A DNA stretch of 64,000 bases from a candidate division FCPU426 bacterium (GTDB lineage: Bacteria; Oederibacteriota; Muellerivitia; Muellerivitales; Muellerivitaceae): contig DAIDGV010000003.1 in NCBI GenBank assembly GCA_027452205.1, forward strand, positions 265,399-329,398, read 5' to 3'. The notes under the pieces are model-generated. The model was not told where the DNA came from and searched no databases. It saw nothing but the letters and a program-made list of their open reading frames with translations. Below are positions 8,969-15,996 of the stretch, piece by piece (positions within the stretch are counted from its first letter, which is position 1; each line of letters opens with the position of its first letter). Both the position numbers and the translations under genes were made by a program.

Positions 8969-10009
8969 TTATAGCGGGAAAACGTGATACGCGGTGATGG
9001 CGGCGTAAACATCCTGGTTCTCTTTGAAACCGCTGGCCAAGGCCACACCCTTCGGCACTTGGGCAAAGATGCTCTTGTCCTCGCCGATGTCCAAAAGATA
9101 TTCAATGACCGTTCCTTTAAAGCGCGTCTTCTTGATCCTGGCTTTGACCTGCAAGGTTTCGAAGGATTCGGTTACGTAAACGTCATGGGGACGGAAATAG
9201 ATACGTATCTTTTGATGCGGCGCGAACTTCGGATCGATCGAGAATCGAAAAGGACCCCAGACCGCTAGGCCTTTTTCGGTGACCTCGGTATCGATATAGT
9301 TGGTCTCCCCCACGAACTGGGCGATGAAGTGGGTCGCTGGATGGTCGAATATCTCGATGGGCGTTCCATCCTGTTCGATCTTGCCATTGTTCATGATGAG
9401 GATACGGCTGGCCACTTCCAGGGCCTCGTTCTGGTCATGGGTCACGAACAAGGTGGTGACATGGCTTTCCTCATGCAACCGCAGGATCCATTCCCGCAAT
9501 TCTTCCCGTACCTTGGCGTCCAGGGCACCAAAGGGTTCGTCCAACAAAAGGACCCCTGGCCTCGGTGCCAAAGCCCGGGCCACAGCCACCCGCTGTCTCT
9601 GACCGCCTGAAAGCTGGGATGGATAACGCTTGTCCAAGCCTGAGAGCTGAATAAGGCTCAATAATTCATGCACCCGGTCCCGGATCTGTTTTTCGCTCTG
9701 CTTGCGTACCCGCAACCCGAAAGCGATGTTCTCGAAGACCGTCATGTGCTTGAACAGGGCATAATGCTGGAACACGAAACCCACATTGCGTTCCTTTGCC
9801 GAAACATGGGTCGCTTCTCTGCCGGTCAGAAGGATCTCTCCGGTATCGGGTATCTCCAACCCGGCGATCATGCGAAGCAGCGTGCTCTTGCCCGAGCCTG
9901 AGGGACCAAGTAGGGCCACCAGCGAACCCGATTCCAGTTTCAAGCTGATGTTCTGGACCGCCTTGAACCCGTTGAAGGTCTTGTTCAGATTCTTGACTTC
10001 GATACTCAT
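8969..10009 (-). CDS. cysA: Sulfate/thiosulfate ABC transporter ATP-binding protein
   Basis: A 346-residue ABC ATPase that powers sulfate import. Walker A GPSGSGKST lies near residue 34, the signature LSGGQRQRVAVARAL near 132, Walker B LLLDEPFGALD near 153 and the H-loop in FVTHDQNEALEVA. A C-terminal regulatory OB-like domain (YFRPHDVYV) matches CysA/PotA-type ATPases. Its start overlaps the end of cysW by 4 nt, indicating translational coupling. It is the last gene of prx-cysT-cysW-cysA, and no sulfate-binding protein gene (sbp/cysP) lies in the operon. Confidence 0.93.
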   Translation of the reverse strand: MSIEVKNLNKTFNGFKAVQNISLKLESGSLVALLGPSGSGKSTLLRMIAGLEIPDTGEILLTGREATHVSAKERNVGFVFQHYALFKHMTVFENIAFGLRVRKQSEKQIRDRVHELLSLIQLSGLDKRYPSQLSGGQRQRVAVARALAPRPGVLLLDEPFGALDAKVREELREWILRLHEESHVTTLFVTHDQNEALEVASRILIMNNGKIEQDGTPIEIFDHPATHFIAQFVGETNYIDTEVTEKGLAVWGPFRFSIDPKFAPHQKIRIYFRPHDVYVTESFETLQVKARIKKTRFKGTVIEYLLDIGEDKSIFAQVPKGVALASGFKENQDVYAAITAYHVFPL

Positions 10010-10911
10010 ACCGTCCGCTCACTTTCCAGGCTGGTCGGGAGGACCTGCTTTTCCTGCTCATATTTGGCGCCTACCAGGGACTTGGCCACCAATGTCACAA
10101 TGGCCAAAAAGGTCAGCAAGGAGGCGACAGCGAAAGCCGCCGTGAAGTTGTATTCGTTGTAGAGGATCTCGACATGCAACGGCAATGTATCGGTCAGCCC
10201 CCGGATATGACCTGAAACGACCGAAACCGCGCCGAATTCCCCCATGGCCCGGGCATTGCAAAGAATAACGCCGTACAAAAGACCCCATTGGATATTGGGC
10301 AAAGTGACCTTCCAGAAGATCTGCCAACCACCCGCGCCCAGCACCAAAGCCGCTTCTTCTTCATCGCTTCCCTGTTCTTGCATGAGTGGGATCAGCTCCC
10401 GTGAAACAAAGGGAAAAGTCACAAAGATCGTCGCCAAAATGATACCTGGCACCGCGAAGATGACATGAATGTTATGGGCGGCGAGCCAAGGGCCCCAAAT
10501 TCCCTGCAGACCGAAGAGCAGGACATAGATCAACCCCGCGACGACCGGCGACACACTGAAAGGGATGTCTATCAAGGTAATGAGCAGGTTCTTCCCTGGG
10601 AACTGGAACTTCGTGATGGCCCAAGCCGAAGCCAGACCAAAGATCGTGTTAAGGACCACCGAAAAAAGAGCGCTGATCAACGTCAATTGGATGGCCGACA
10701 AGGCGACCGGGTCCCGGACAACGCTCAAGTAGTAAGTAAATCCTTTGTCAAAGGCCGCCGAAAAAACCTCCACCAAAGGCAACACGAGGAACAACCCAAC
10801 GAATAACAGCGCCAGACTGACCAGGGCCCAGCGCACCCAACGCGGTTCGGTCAGGGTCTTGGTCGGATCATTTGGCTTATCTTTAAAGGTCATTTTCAGT
10901 GTTTCTGGCAT
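10006..10911 (-). CDS. cysW: Sulfate ABC transporter permease CysW
   Basis: A 301-residue inner-membrane permease with about six transmembrane helices. The EAA loop that contacts CysA reads EEEAALVLGAGGWQIFWKVT, followed by LPN. CysW-type signatures include NARAMGEFGAVSVVSGHIRG, then LPLHVEILYNEYNF. It forms the channel with CysT. An internal ATG at residue 7 is an alternative start. The gene sits 7 bp after cysT and overlaps cysA by 4 nt. The C-terminal tail (EQEKQVLPTSLESERTV) is polar and unremarkable. Confidence 0.93.
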   Translation of the reverse strand: MPETLKMTFKDKPNDPTKTLTEPRWVRWALVSLALLFVGLFLVLPLVEVFSAAFDKGFTYYLSVVRDPVALSAIQLTLISALFSVVLNTIFGLASAWAITKFQFPGKNLLITLIDIPFSVSPVVAGLIYVLLFGLQGIWGPWLAAHNIHVIFAVPGIILATIFVTFPFVSRELIPLMQEQGSDEEEAALVLGAGGWQIFWKVTLPNIQWGLLYGVILCNARAMGEFGAVSVVSGHIRGLTDTLPLHVEILYNEYNFTAAFAVASLLTFLAIVTLVAKSLVGAKYEQEKQVLPTSLESERTV

Positions 10912-10918
10912 TTGTTCC

Positions 10919-11746
10919 TCAGTGAGCGCGGTATCGGCCCATGTGTTCCTGGACCCAATTAATGGTCAGCAAAAGACAGAAAGAAATGACCAGCATCACC
11001 AGACCAACCGCCGTAGCCCCGGCATAATCGTATTGCTCTAACTTGGTAATGATGATCAAAGGGGTTATTTCGGTCTTCATGGGCATATTGCCCGATATGA
11101 AGACCACCGACCCGTATTCCCCTACCGCCCGAGCGAAGGCCAGCGAGAACCCGGTGATCCAAGCGGGCAAGAGGCTGGGCAAGACCACGCGGGTCACGGT
11201 GTACCAGCGCGTCGCGCCCAAACTGACAGCGGCCTTTTCCATTTCTGGGTCCAGGGACTCCAAGACCGGCTGAAGAGTACGCACGACAAAGGGGAGACCA
11301 ATGAAAATAAGGGCCAAGGTAATGCCCAATGGGGTGTAAGCAATGGAGATACCTAAGGGCGCGAACAGTTTCCCTATCACACCGTTCGGCGCGTAAATGG
11401 CCGTTAAGGTAATACCCGCGACCGCCGTGGGCAAAGCAAAGGGCAGGTCGATCAAAGCATCCACCACTTGGCGTCCTGGAAAGTCGTAGCGCACCAACAC
11501 CCAAGCCAGCACCGCGCCAAAGACCGAATTACAGAGCGCCGCCACGAATGACGCGCCAAAGGTCAGTCGATAAGAGGCCATCACCCGGGGGCTAGCCACT
11601 TCTTGAACGAACTGACCCCAGCTGAGCGCGCTGGTCTTCAAGACCAACGCGGCCAAGGGGAAAAGAACGATCAGACATAAATAAGTCAGGGTAAGCCCCA
11701 TCGCCAAGCCGAAGCCGGGCAATACCCGTGATTTTTGAAAATTCAT
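10919..11746 (-). CDS. cysT: Sulfate ABC transporter permease CysT (CysU)
   Basis: A 275-residue permease partner of CysW. Key segments are DLPFALPTAVAGITLTAIY and the EAA loop EKAAVSLGATRWYTVTRVVL. FARAVGEYGSVVFISGNMP is the characteristic CysT motif. It begins 99 bp after the peroxiredoxin gene, with only a GC-rich hairpin between them, so it is probably reached by transcription from the riboswitch region further upstream. Confidence 0.93.
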   Translation of the reverse strand: MNFQKSRVLPGFGLAMGLTLTYLCLIVLFPLAALVLKTSALSWGQFVQEVASPRVMASYRLTFGASFVAALCNSVFGAVLAWVLVRYDFPGRQVVDALIDLPFALPTAVAGITLTAIYAPNGVIGKLFAPLGISIAYTPLGITLALIFIGLPFVVRTLQPVLESLDPEMEKAAVSLGATRWYTVTRVVLPSLLPAWITGFSLAFARAVGEYGSVVFISGNMPMKTEITPLIIITKLEQYDYAGATAVGLVMLVISFCLLLTINWVQEHMGRYRAH

Positions 11747-11787
11747 TCGACTACCTTTGATCCAATTTCAAAACACATAAGGCTCTT

Positions 11788-11817
11788 TTCCGGCCGCCGT
11801 TTGACCGGCGACCGGAA
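11788..11817 (-). other. GC-rich hairpin between prx and cysT
   Basis: Arms TTCCGG-CGCCG and CGGCG-CCGGAA form an approximately 11-bp stem with a six-base loop. On the minus strand it is followed by AAGAGCC, not a U-run, so it is not a standard intrinsic terminator. It may be a processing or stability element that sets different levels of prx and cysTWA mRNA (inference). Confidence 0.5.
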
Positions 11818-11845
11818 TGGCCGATAAACCTCATCTACAAAAGTC

Positions 11846-12484
11846 TTATTTATTCGGCTGTGGAGTAACGCGAAGGTAAGGCTTGATCACCTTATAACCC
11901 TTCGGGAACCGCTGCTTGAGTTCCGCTTCGTCTTTCAAAGCTGGAACGATGATCACATCATCCCCGTTCTTCCAATTAACCGGAGTTGCTACCTTGTAGT
12001 TATCGGTCAATTGTAGCGAGTCGATGACCCGCAGGATCTCATCGAAATTGCGGCCCGTTGAGGCCGGATAAGTAATGGTCGCCCGCACCTTTTTTCCCGG
12101 ATCGATGATGAACACCGAACGAACCGTCAAGTTGGCCAGCGCGTTGGGATGGATCATGTCATAAAGACCCGCCACCAACCGGTCGCTATCGGCCAGGATG
12201 GGAAAATTGACCGCGGTCGATTGGGTCTCATTGATGTCCGGGATCCAGCCCTTGTGGGACTCCACCGTATCCACCGAGACGGCGATGGGCTTCACGCCCC
12301 GCTTTTCGAACTCGGCCTTCAACTTGGCGGTATAACCCAATTCCGTGGTGCAAACCGGGGTAAAGTCCGCCGGGTGGGAGAAAAGGACCACCCAAGACTT
12401 GCCCGCCCATTCGTAAAAATGGATTTTCCCTTCATTGGATTCCTGCGTAAAATCCGGCGCCGTGTCGCCTAATCTGAGTGACAT
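11846..12484 (-). CDS. 1-Cys peroxiredoxin (Prx6/AhpC-TSA family)
   Basis: A 212-residue peroxidase reducing H2O2 and organic peroxides. The peroxidatic cysteine is C45 in HPADFTPVCTTELG. No other cysteine is present, so it is truly 1-Cys. The C-terminal domain motif WKNGDDVIIVP is typical of the Prx6 subgroup. It has a strong site (AAGGAGG) before the ATG. It is the first gene after two tandem attenuator units and lies directly upstream of cysTWA, linking peroxide defence to sulfate uptake. The single cysteine means an external thiol must recycle the sulfenate. Confidence 0.92.
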   Translation of the reverse strand: MSLRLGDTAPDFTQESNEGKIHFYEWAGKSWVVLFSHPADFTPVCTTELGYTAKLKAEFEKRGVKPIAVSVDTVESHKGWIPDINETQSTAVNFPILADSDRLVAGLYDMIHPNALANLTVRSVFIIDPGKKVRATITYPASTGRNFDEILRVIDSLQLTDNYKVATPVNWKNGDDVIIVPALKDEAELKQRFPKGYKVIKPYLRVTPQPNK

Positions 12485-12515
12485 AGCCTGCCTCCTTGTT
12501 TGTTTTTCGGGTCAA

Positions 12516-12551
12516 AAAGAAAAACCCGATACCGTTTAGGCGGCTCGGGTT
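12516..12551 (-). terminator. Intrinsic terminator of attenuator unit 2
   Basis: AACCCGA and TCGGGTT arms with an inner CCG/CGG pairing form a hairpin, followed on the minus strand by TTTTTCTTTTT. It lies between the second aptamer-like element and the prx start. The 5' arm (GAGCCGC on the minus strand) can instead pair with the conserved GCGGC of the aptamer 3' end, a plausible antiterminator. Confidence 0.8.
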
Positions 12552-12572
12552 TCCGCGTTGGGAAATCAGGCG

Positions 12573-12653
12573 CCGCTTTAGCTCCCTGTTCAAAGTCCCC
12601 TAGATAAAAACTAAGGAAACCTTATGGCCGGGGCAAGTTGGTCAAAGCCCCCG
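12573..12653 (-). promoter_or_regulatory. Riboswitch-like element, unit 2 (SAM-II-like or unassigned)
   Basis: On the minus strand a stem GGGGC/GCCCC encloses CUUUGACCAACUU. A variable hairpin (AAGG/CCUU) follows, then the block GAACAGGGAGCTAAAGCGG. The same two conserved blocks occur in unit 1. A GCUUU segment in the 5' stem-loop can pair with AAAGC in the 3' block, a pseudoknot as in SAM-II-type folds, where a GCUAAA element is also conserved. The downstream terminator and sulfur genes support a metabolite-sensing attenuator. The class assignment is tentative. Confidence 0.6.
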
Positions 12654-12667
12654 AAGGGTCCTTGCTG

Positions 12668-12696
12668 GTATTTCCAGTTAAAGCCTCGCCAGTCAA
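12668..12696 (-). promoter_or_regulatory. Degenerate promoter of attenuator unit 2
   Basis: TTGACT (12691-12696) is followed, 17 bp on, by AAATAC (12668-12673), a poor -10 match. Its distance to the GGGCTTT block is nearly the same as in unit 1 (45 versus 46 nt), so it looks like a decayed duplicate promoter. Confidence 0.35.
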
Positions 12697-12712
12697 CAAA
12701 TGGCCCGAAAAC

Positions 12713-12745
12713 AAAAAACCCGGGCCGCTTTTCAGCGGTCCGGGT
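12713..12745 (-). terminator. Intrinsic terminator of attenuator unit 1
   Basis: A 12-bp stem (ACCCGG-G-CCGCT against AGCGG-T-CCGGGT, with one wobble) and a TTTC loop are followed by six U residues on the minus strand. Its 5' arm ACCGCT can pair with AGCGGT at the 3' end of aptamer 1, giving mutually exclusive folds. Confidence 0.88.
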
Positions 12746-12771
12746 TTAGGGATATCTCTAAATCTCGTTTA

Positions 12772-12834
12772 CCGCTTTAGCACCCTGTTCGATCTTTCGA
12801 CCACGCCGGGGCAAGTTGGAACTTAAAGCCCGCG
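12772..12834 (-). promoter_or_regulatory. Riboswitch-like element, unit 1 (SAM-II-like or unassigned)
   Basis: A 63-nt element begins about 15 nt after the -10 box. On the minus strand GGGC/GCCC with an inner AAGUU/AACUU helix is followed by a GGUC-GAAA-GAUC hairpin and then GAACAGGGTGCTAAAGCGG. The 19-nt 3' block differs from unit 2 at one position only. The linker between blocks differs in length and sequence but keeps a small hairpin, the covariation pattern expected of a structured RNA. Ligand unknown; SAM or another sulfur metabolite is the best guess from context. Confidence 0.62.
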
Positions 12835-12848
12835 TTACGACTGGAAAA

Positions 12849-12877
12849 ACTATAGGACGGATCCTTCCGAGTGTCAA
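12849..12877 (-). promoter_or_regulatory. Strong sigma70-type promoter of the prx-cysTWA leader
   Basis: A perfect TTGACA (12872-12877) and TATAGT (12849-12854) are separated by exactly 17 bp on the minus strand. It directly precedes riboswitch-like unit 1 and begins just after the stop of the ThiF-like gene at 12894. Confidence 0.85.
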
Positions 12878-12893
12878 CGGATTAAAAAAAGGC

Positions 12894-13622
12894 TCAAACC
12901 TCGCAACGAACCGCCATTTCCTTTTCAATCATTCCCTTGGAACAGGCCTCACACTCGGTATTGCGTGCCGGACGAATCGCCCGGGCTTCCCGCTTTTGAA
13001 TGTCCCATTTCCACAAAAAAAGTTCCTTGGAACCTCGAGCCAATTTCAATGTCTCAAATGCTTGCAAGTAACCGATAGCCTGCGAAAAGGAACCCAAAAC
13101 CCCCGCTTCACGACAAGTAGGCAAAGCAAAGGGTGGCGGGATTTTCGGCAGTAGGCAGCGTAAACAAGCGGTCACACTAGGTATGACGGGCATCACTTGA
13201 CCCTCGAACTTGACGACCCCGGCGTGAACGAAAGGTTTGTTGAATTTGACGCACCAGTCGTTCAGGACATATTTCTTTTCCAACCGATCCAGGCCATCCA
13301 CGATGATGTCATAGGATCGGAAAAGTTTTTCCGCGTTGGAACCACTAAACACTTCGGGATAAATGATGGTTTTTAACCCCGGGAAAAGTTGGGTCAGGCG
13401 TTCTCGGGCCGCTTCAACCTTCAATTGGCCAACATTCTCTTCGTTATAAAGGATCTGACGATGAAGATTGGAAAGCTCAACCCGGTCTGGATCGACCAGT
13501 CCTAAGGTCCCAACCCCCGCCTGGGCCAAAGCCAAAGAAGCAGGGCAGCCCAAACCACCTACACCCATTACTAAGATCTTCAAGTCTTGAAGGTCTTTCA
13601 CGTCATCCTCACTGAGAAACAC
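12894..13622 (-). CDS. ThiF/MoeB/HesA-family E1-like adenylyltransferase
   Basis: A 242-residue enzyme that should adenylate the C-terminal glycine of a ubiquitin-like sulfur carrier. It has the nucleotide loop VMGVGGLGCPAS near residue 18 and ELSNLHRQILY. Zinc ligands CLRCLLP and CEAC are present, as is the family segment CREAGVLGSFSQAIGYLQAF. The usual N-terminal RYSRQ segment, which contributes an arginine across the dimer, is missing; a stop lies directly upstream of the GTG at 13622. A GTG at 13601, preceded by GAGGA, is an alternative start. It overlaps the upstream gene by 14 nt. The carrier at 20230 is the best candidate partner. Confidence 0.82.
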   Translation of the reverse strand: MFLSEDDVKDLQDLKILVMGVGGLGCPASLALAQAGVGTLGLVDPDRVELSNLHRQILYNEENVGQLKVEAARERLTQLFPGLKTIIYPEVFSGSNAEKLFRSYDIIVDGLDRLEKKYVLNDWCVKFNKPFVHAGVVKFEGQVMPVIPSVTACLRCLLPKIPPPFALPTCREAGVLGSFSQAIGYLQAFETLKLARGSKELFLWKWDIQKREARAIRPARNTECEACSKGMIEKEMAVRCEV

Positions 13623-14871
13623 GCCTTAAAATAATCTTTTGCAAAAGGGTGCCTTCTTTGGTGCAAAGAATATAGTACTTCCCCTCAGGCACAGTTTGTC
13701 CCCCGTCGGTCTTCCCGTCCCAAGACAACCACATTTCCGAAGAACCCATGATGTGTTGATTCAAAAGGGTTTTCAAGTGGCGGTATTGATCATCCACCGC
13801 TTCCACTTTGTAGTAACCAGGGCCATCTCCCAAGATGACCAGGATATTGGCGCTCGATTGGCCAAAAAGAATGGCTCCATCATCTTGAATGATGGGGGTC
13901 GGTACAGTAAACGCGGGAGCTGCCGGGGATGAGACGGCCTGGATAACCGGCGGAACCGTTGGTGCCACGGTTGGTATCCAAGGCGTAAGGGTTGGCGTCG
14001 GCAACAAAAAGACCTCAGTCGGCGTCCACGTTGGCGGAGGCAAATAGGCTTTTTTCCGGATAACCGGTCGGCTACGACCCAATTGGGGGACTGCAGCCAA
14101 CGGTTCCTTGCGGGCAGGTAACACGACCGGCGTCAAAGAACTTAACCCTGCTGGCGTTTTTCGAGGGACAACTCGGATATGCTTGGGTTGGACCTGTGGA
14201 ATGGTCGAAATGTCCAAATGAAACCGGCGGCGAAAGAGTTGCTTCTCACCCGGGAACTTCGCGAAATAACCGTCGGTCGTTGCCGAAATAAAACCAACCG
14301 TCCGCCCAAAATTGCCACCCATCAAATCGCCTGTATCGGGAATCCGGTTGCCAACGGATTGAGCGACCACCCACGCGCTATCATCAAAATCTGGGGATTG
14401 CCAATTAGCCGGTTCCTCGACTTCCCGGTGTGGAATGTAGAACGACCGGTGCTCACCCGCGTCCGAGCTGTCCAAGATCAGTGTGGAACCATTTGAAAAG
14501 CGAAGGAACATGAAATAAGCCAACCCAACATACCGTTCTTTCGCCGGTTGCTTGGATGCTTGGATTGAAATGGCCAGGACATTCTCGGTCGAGAAGTAAT
14601 GAAGACTGTCTGAACGCGCTTGCAAGATCCGGTACGCGACATCCGCGGGATTATGCTTGAAATGACCCAAGTGGTAGCCGTTCAACCAAAGATCAGCGTC
14701 ATCATCGATGGAAAAATTGATGGTCGCCGAAACAAGGTAAGGTTTAGGAGCCTGATAAACTTGGGCCCCAACCTCCATGCGGATACCAAAACAGAAAAAG
14801 AGGAGAAGAAGGATGGAACGATTGAACAAAAGACCCTCGAAAGATGGAATTAGCCCGAAACCATAGCACAC
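13609..14871 (-). CDS. Secreted protein with Pro/Thr-rich linker and FlgD-Ig-like C-terminus
   Basis: A 420-residue protein with a hydrophobic N-terminal signal (SILLLLFFCFGIR). A region resembling galactose-binding-like/carbohydrate-associated folds follows (FSIDDDADLWLNGYHLGHF, then WQSPDFDDSAW). Next comes a proline/threonine linker (TPTLTPWIPTVAPTVPP) and a C-terminal Ig-like module (SEMWLSWDGKTDGGQTVPEG, then KYYI) of the FlgD-Ig type. It is probably exported to the periplasm or cell surface. It is divergent from the FecR lipoprotein, with about 50 bp between them, and its end overlaps the ThiF-like gene. No enzymatic motif is seen. Confidence 0.72.
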   Translation of the reverse strand: MCYGFGLIPSFEGLLFNRSILLLLFFCFGIRMEVGAQVYQAPKPYLVSATINFSIDDDADLWLNGYHLGHFKHNPADVAYRILQARSDSLHYFSTENVLAISIQASKQPAKERYVGLAYFMFLRFSNGSTLILDSSDAGEHRSFYIPHREVEEPANWQSPDFDDSAWVVAQSVGNRIPDTGDLMGGNFGRTVGFISATTDGYFAKFPGEKQLFRRRFHLDISTIPQVQPKHIRVVPRKTPAGLSSLTPVVLPARKEPLAAVPQLGRSRPVIRKKAYLPPPTWTPTEVFLLPTPTLTPWIPTVAPTVPPVIQAVSSPAAPAFTVPTPIIQDDGAILFGQSSANILVILGDGPGYYKVEAVDDQYRHLKTLLNQHIMGSSEMWLSWDGKTDGGQTVPEGKYYILCTKEGTLLQKIILRRVSQ

Positions 14872-14922
14872 TCAGCGCTTTATTTTTAGTGATTTGGGAC
14901 CCATGCCTCTTAAAATAGCCGC

Positions 14923-15996
14923 ATGAAAAGAACGTTTTTAGTTCTACCTTTTTTGCTTTTTTTCACCGCGGCCTGCACTAAAAAATCGGCCGAGATCGAA
15001 ATGCAATTCCCTACCCCCACGCCAGCCTTTACTCCAACGGTCATCACAGGTCCGACTACAATGCCTTCCCCGAGCCCTACCGAAGAACCGAAGGTCGAAC
15101 TTCATTACCTGATCGAGGATATTCAAGGCACCGTACTGGTCCTTTCCGGGGACGCTACGGTCCCCGAATCCGCCGCCGAAGGCGAGACCGTTGAACCCGG
15201 TGATGAACTCATCACTAAGGACAATTCCGAAGCGACCCTCGCTTTGAATAGCGATACCATGGTCCATTTATCCGCGGACACCCAAATAAAGGTCGCCGAC
15301 CTGACGCCCAATGAGAACAACGGATTCAAGAGCCGGATAGAACTGTTGATCGGGAACATTCTTTCCGAGGTGGAAAAGCTTGGCCAAAGCCGATCGAGCT
15401 TTGAGATCGAGGCGGGTGGCGTTGTCTGCGCCGTGCGCGGGACCGCCTTCGAGGTCCAAAAGCAAGGCACGAACATCAGCACCAGCACTTTCCACGGCGT
15501 CGTCGAAATGCAAAAGGACGGTCATGTTCAAAAGGTCACCGAAAACCAGCATTCGACCTATTCCCTAAAAGCGTCTGGATTCTTGAAACAACGCCGGTTG
15601 AACGCAGCTGAAAAAAAACACTACCAGGTTTGGACCAAAAAAATGAAAGTCGTCCAGGCCAAGCGGGCGGCGCGAATGCCCAACCGCGCGCCTTTGAGGA
15701 CGAAAAGCGCGAAAGAACCGAAGGTCCGCGCGTCCAAAGCAAGACAAGCTCACCAGCATCAGTCCGCGGTCAGGAACAAGGGTGCTCACCACCCTGGTCA
15801 AAAACCGCAACCAAAGTCGAATTCCAAAAGGTCAGTAAGACCCATAATGAAAAAAGCTCCTGCTCCCACACCGGCCAAACGGATACAGCCTCAAAAAAAA
15901 CGCCGTCAAACCGTTCGGCCCGCTTTACAAAAACGACCTTCAAAACCGATCACTAAAAGACCGGTGAACGCCCGTAAAAAAACAAAAAAACGTTAA
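14923..15996 (+). CDS. FecR-domain lipoprotein with long basic tail
   Basis: A 357-residue lipoprotein. The signal peptide ends in the lipobox TAAC (residues 15-18). A Pro/Thr linker follows (TPTPAFTPTVITGPTTMPS), then a FecR domain at about residues 75-200 (GDELITKDNSEATLALN, later VVCAVRGTAFEV). The last 140 residues are dominated by K, R, Q, H, P and S with almost no acidic residues, resembling a histone-H1-like tail. FecR domains here more likely scaffold cell-envelope structures than regulate iron, since no sigma factor is adjacent. It converges on, and overlaps by 4 nt, the YihY gene. Confidence 0.82.
   Translation: MKRTFLVLPFLLFFTAACTKKSAEIEMQFPTPTPAFTPTVITGPTTMPSPSPTEEPKVELHYLIEDIQGTVLVLSGDATVPESAAEGETVEPGDELITKDNSEATLALNSDTMVHLSADTQIKVADLTPNENNGFKSRIELLIGNILSEVEKLGQSRSSFEIEAGGVVCAVRGTAFEVQKQGTNISTSTFHGVVEMQKDGHVQKVTENQHSTYSLKASGFLKQRRLNAAEKKHYQVWTKKMKVVQAKRAARMPNRAPLRTKSAKEPKVRASKARQAHQHQSAVRNKGAHHPGQKPQPKSNSKRSVRPIMKKAPAPTPAKRIQPQKKRRQTVRPALQKRPSKPITKRPVNARKKTKKR

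Noticed and set aside
12573-12834. T-box riboswitch
   Set aside because: The resemblance to AGGGUGGNACCGCG fails at the UGG bases needed to pair with the tRNA NCCA end, and no specifier stem is seen. The element is also much too short.
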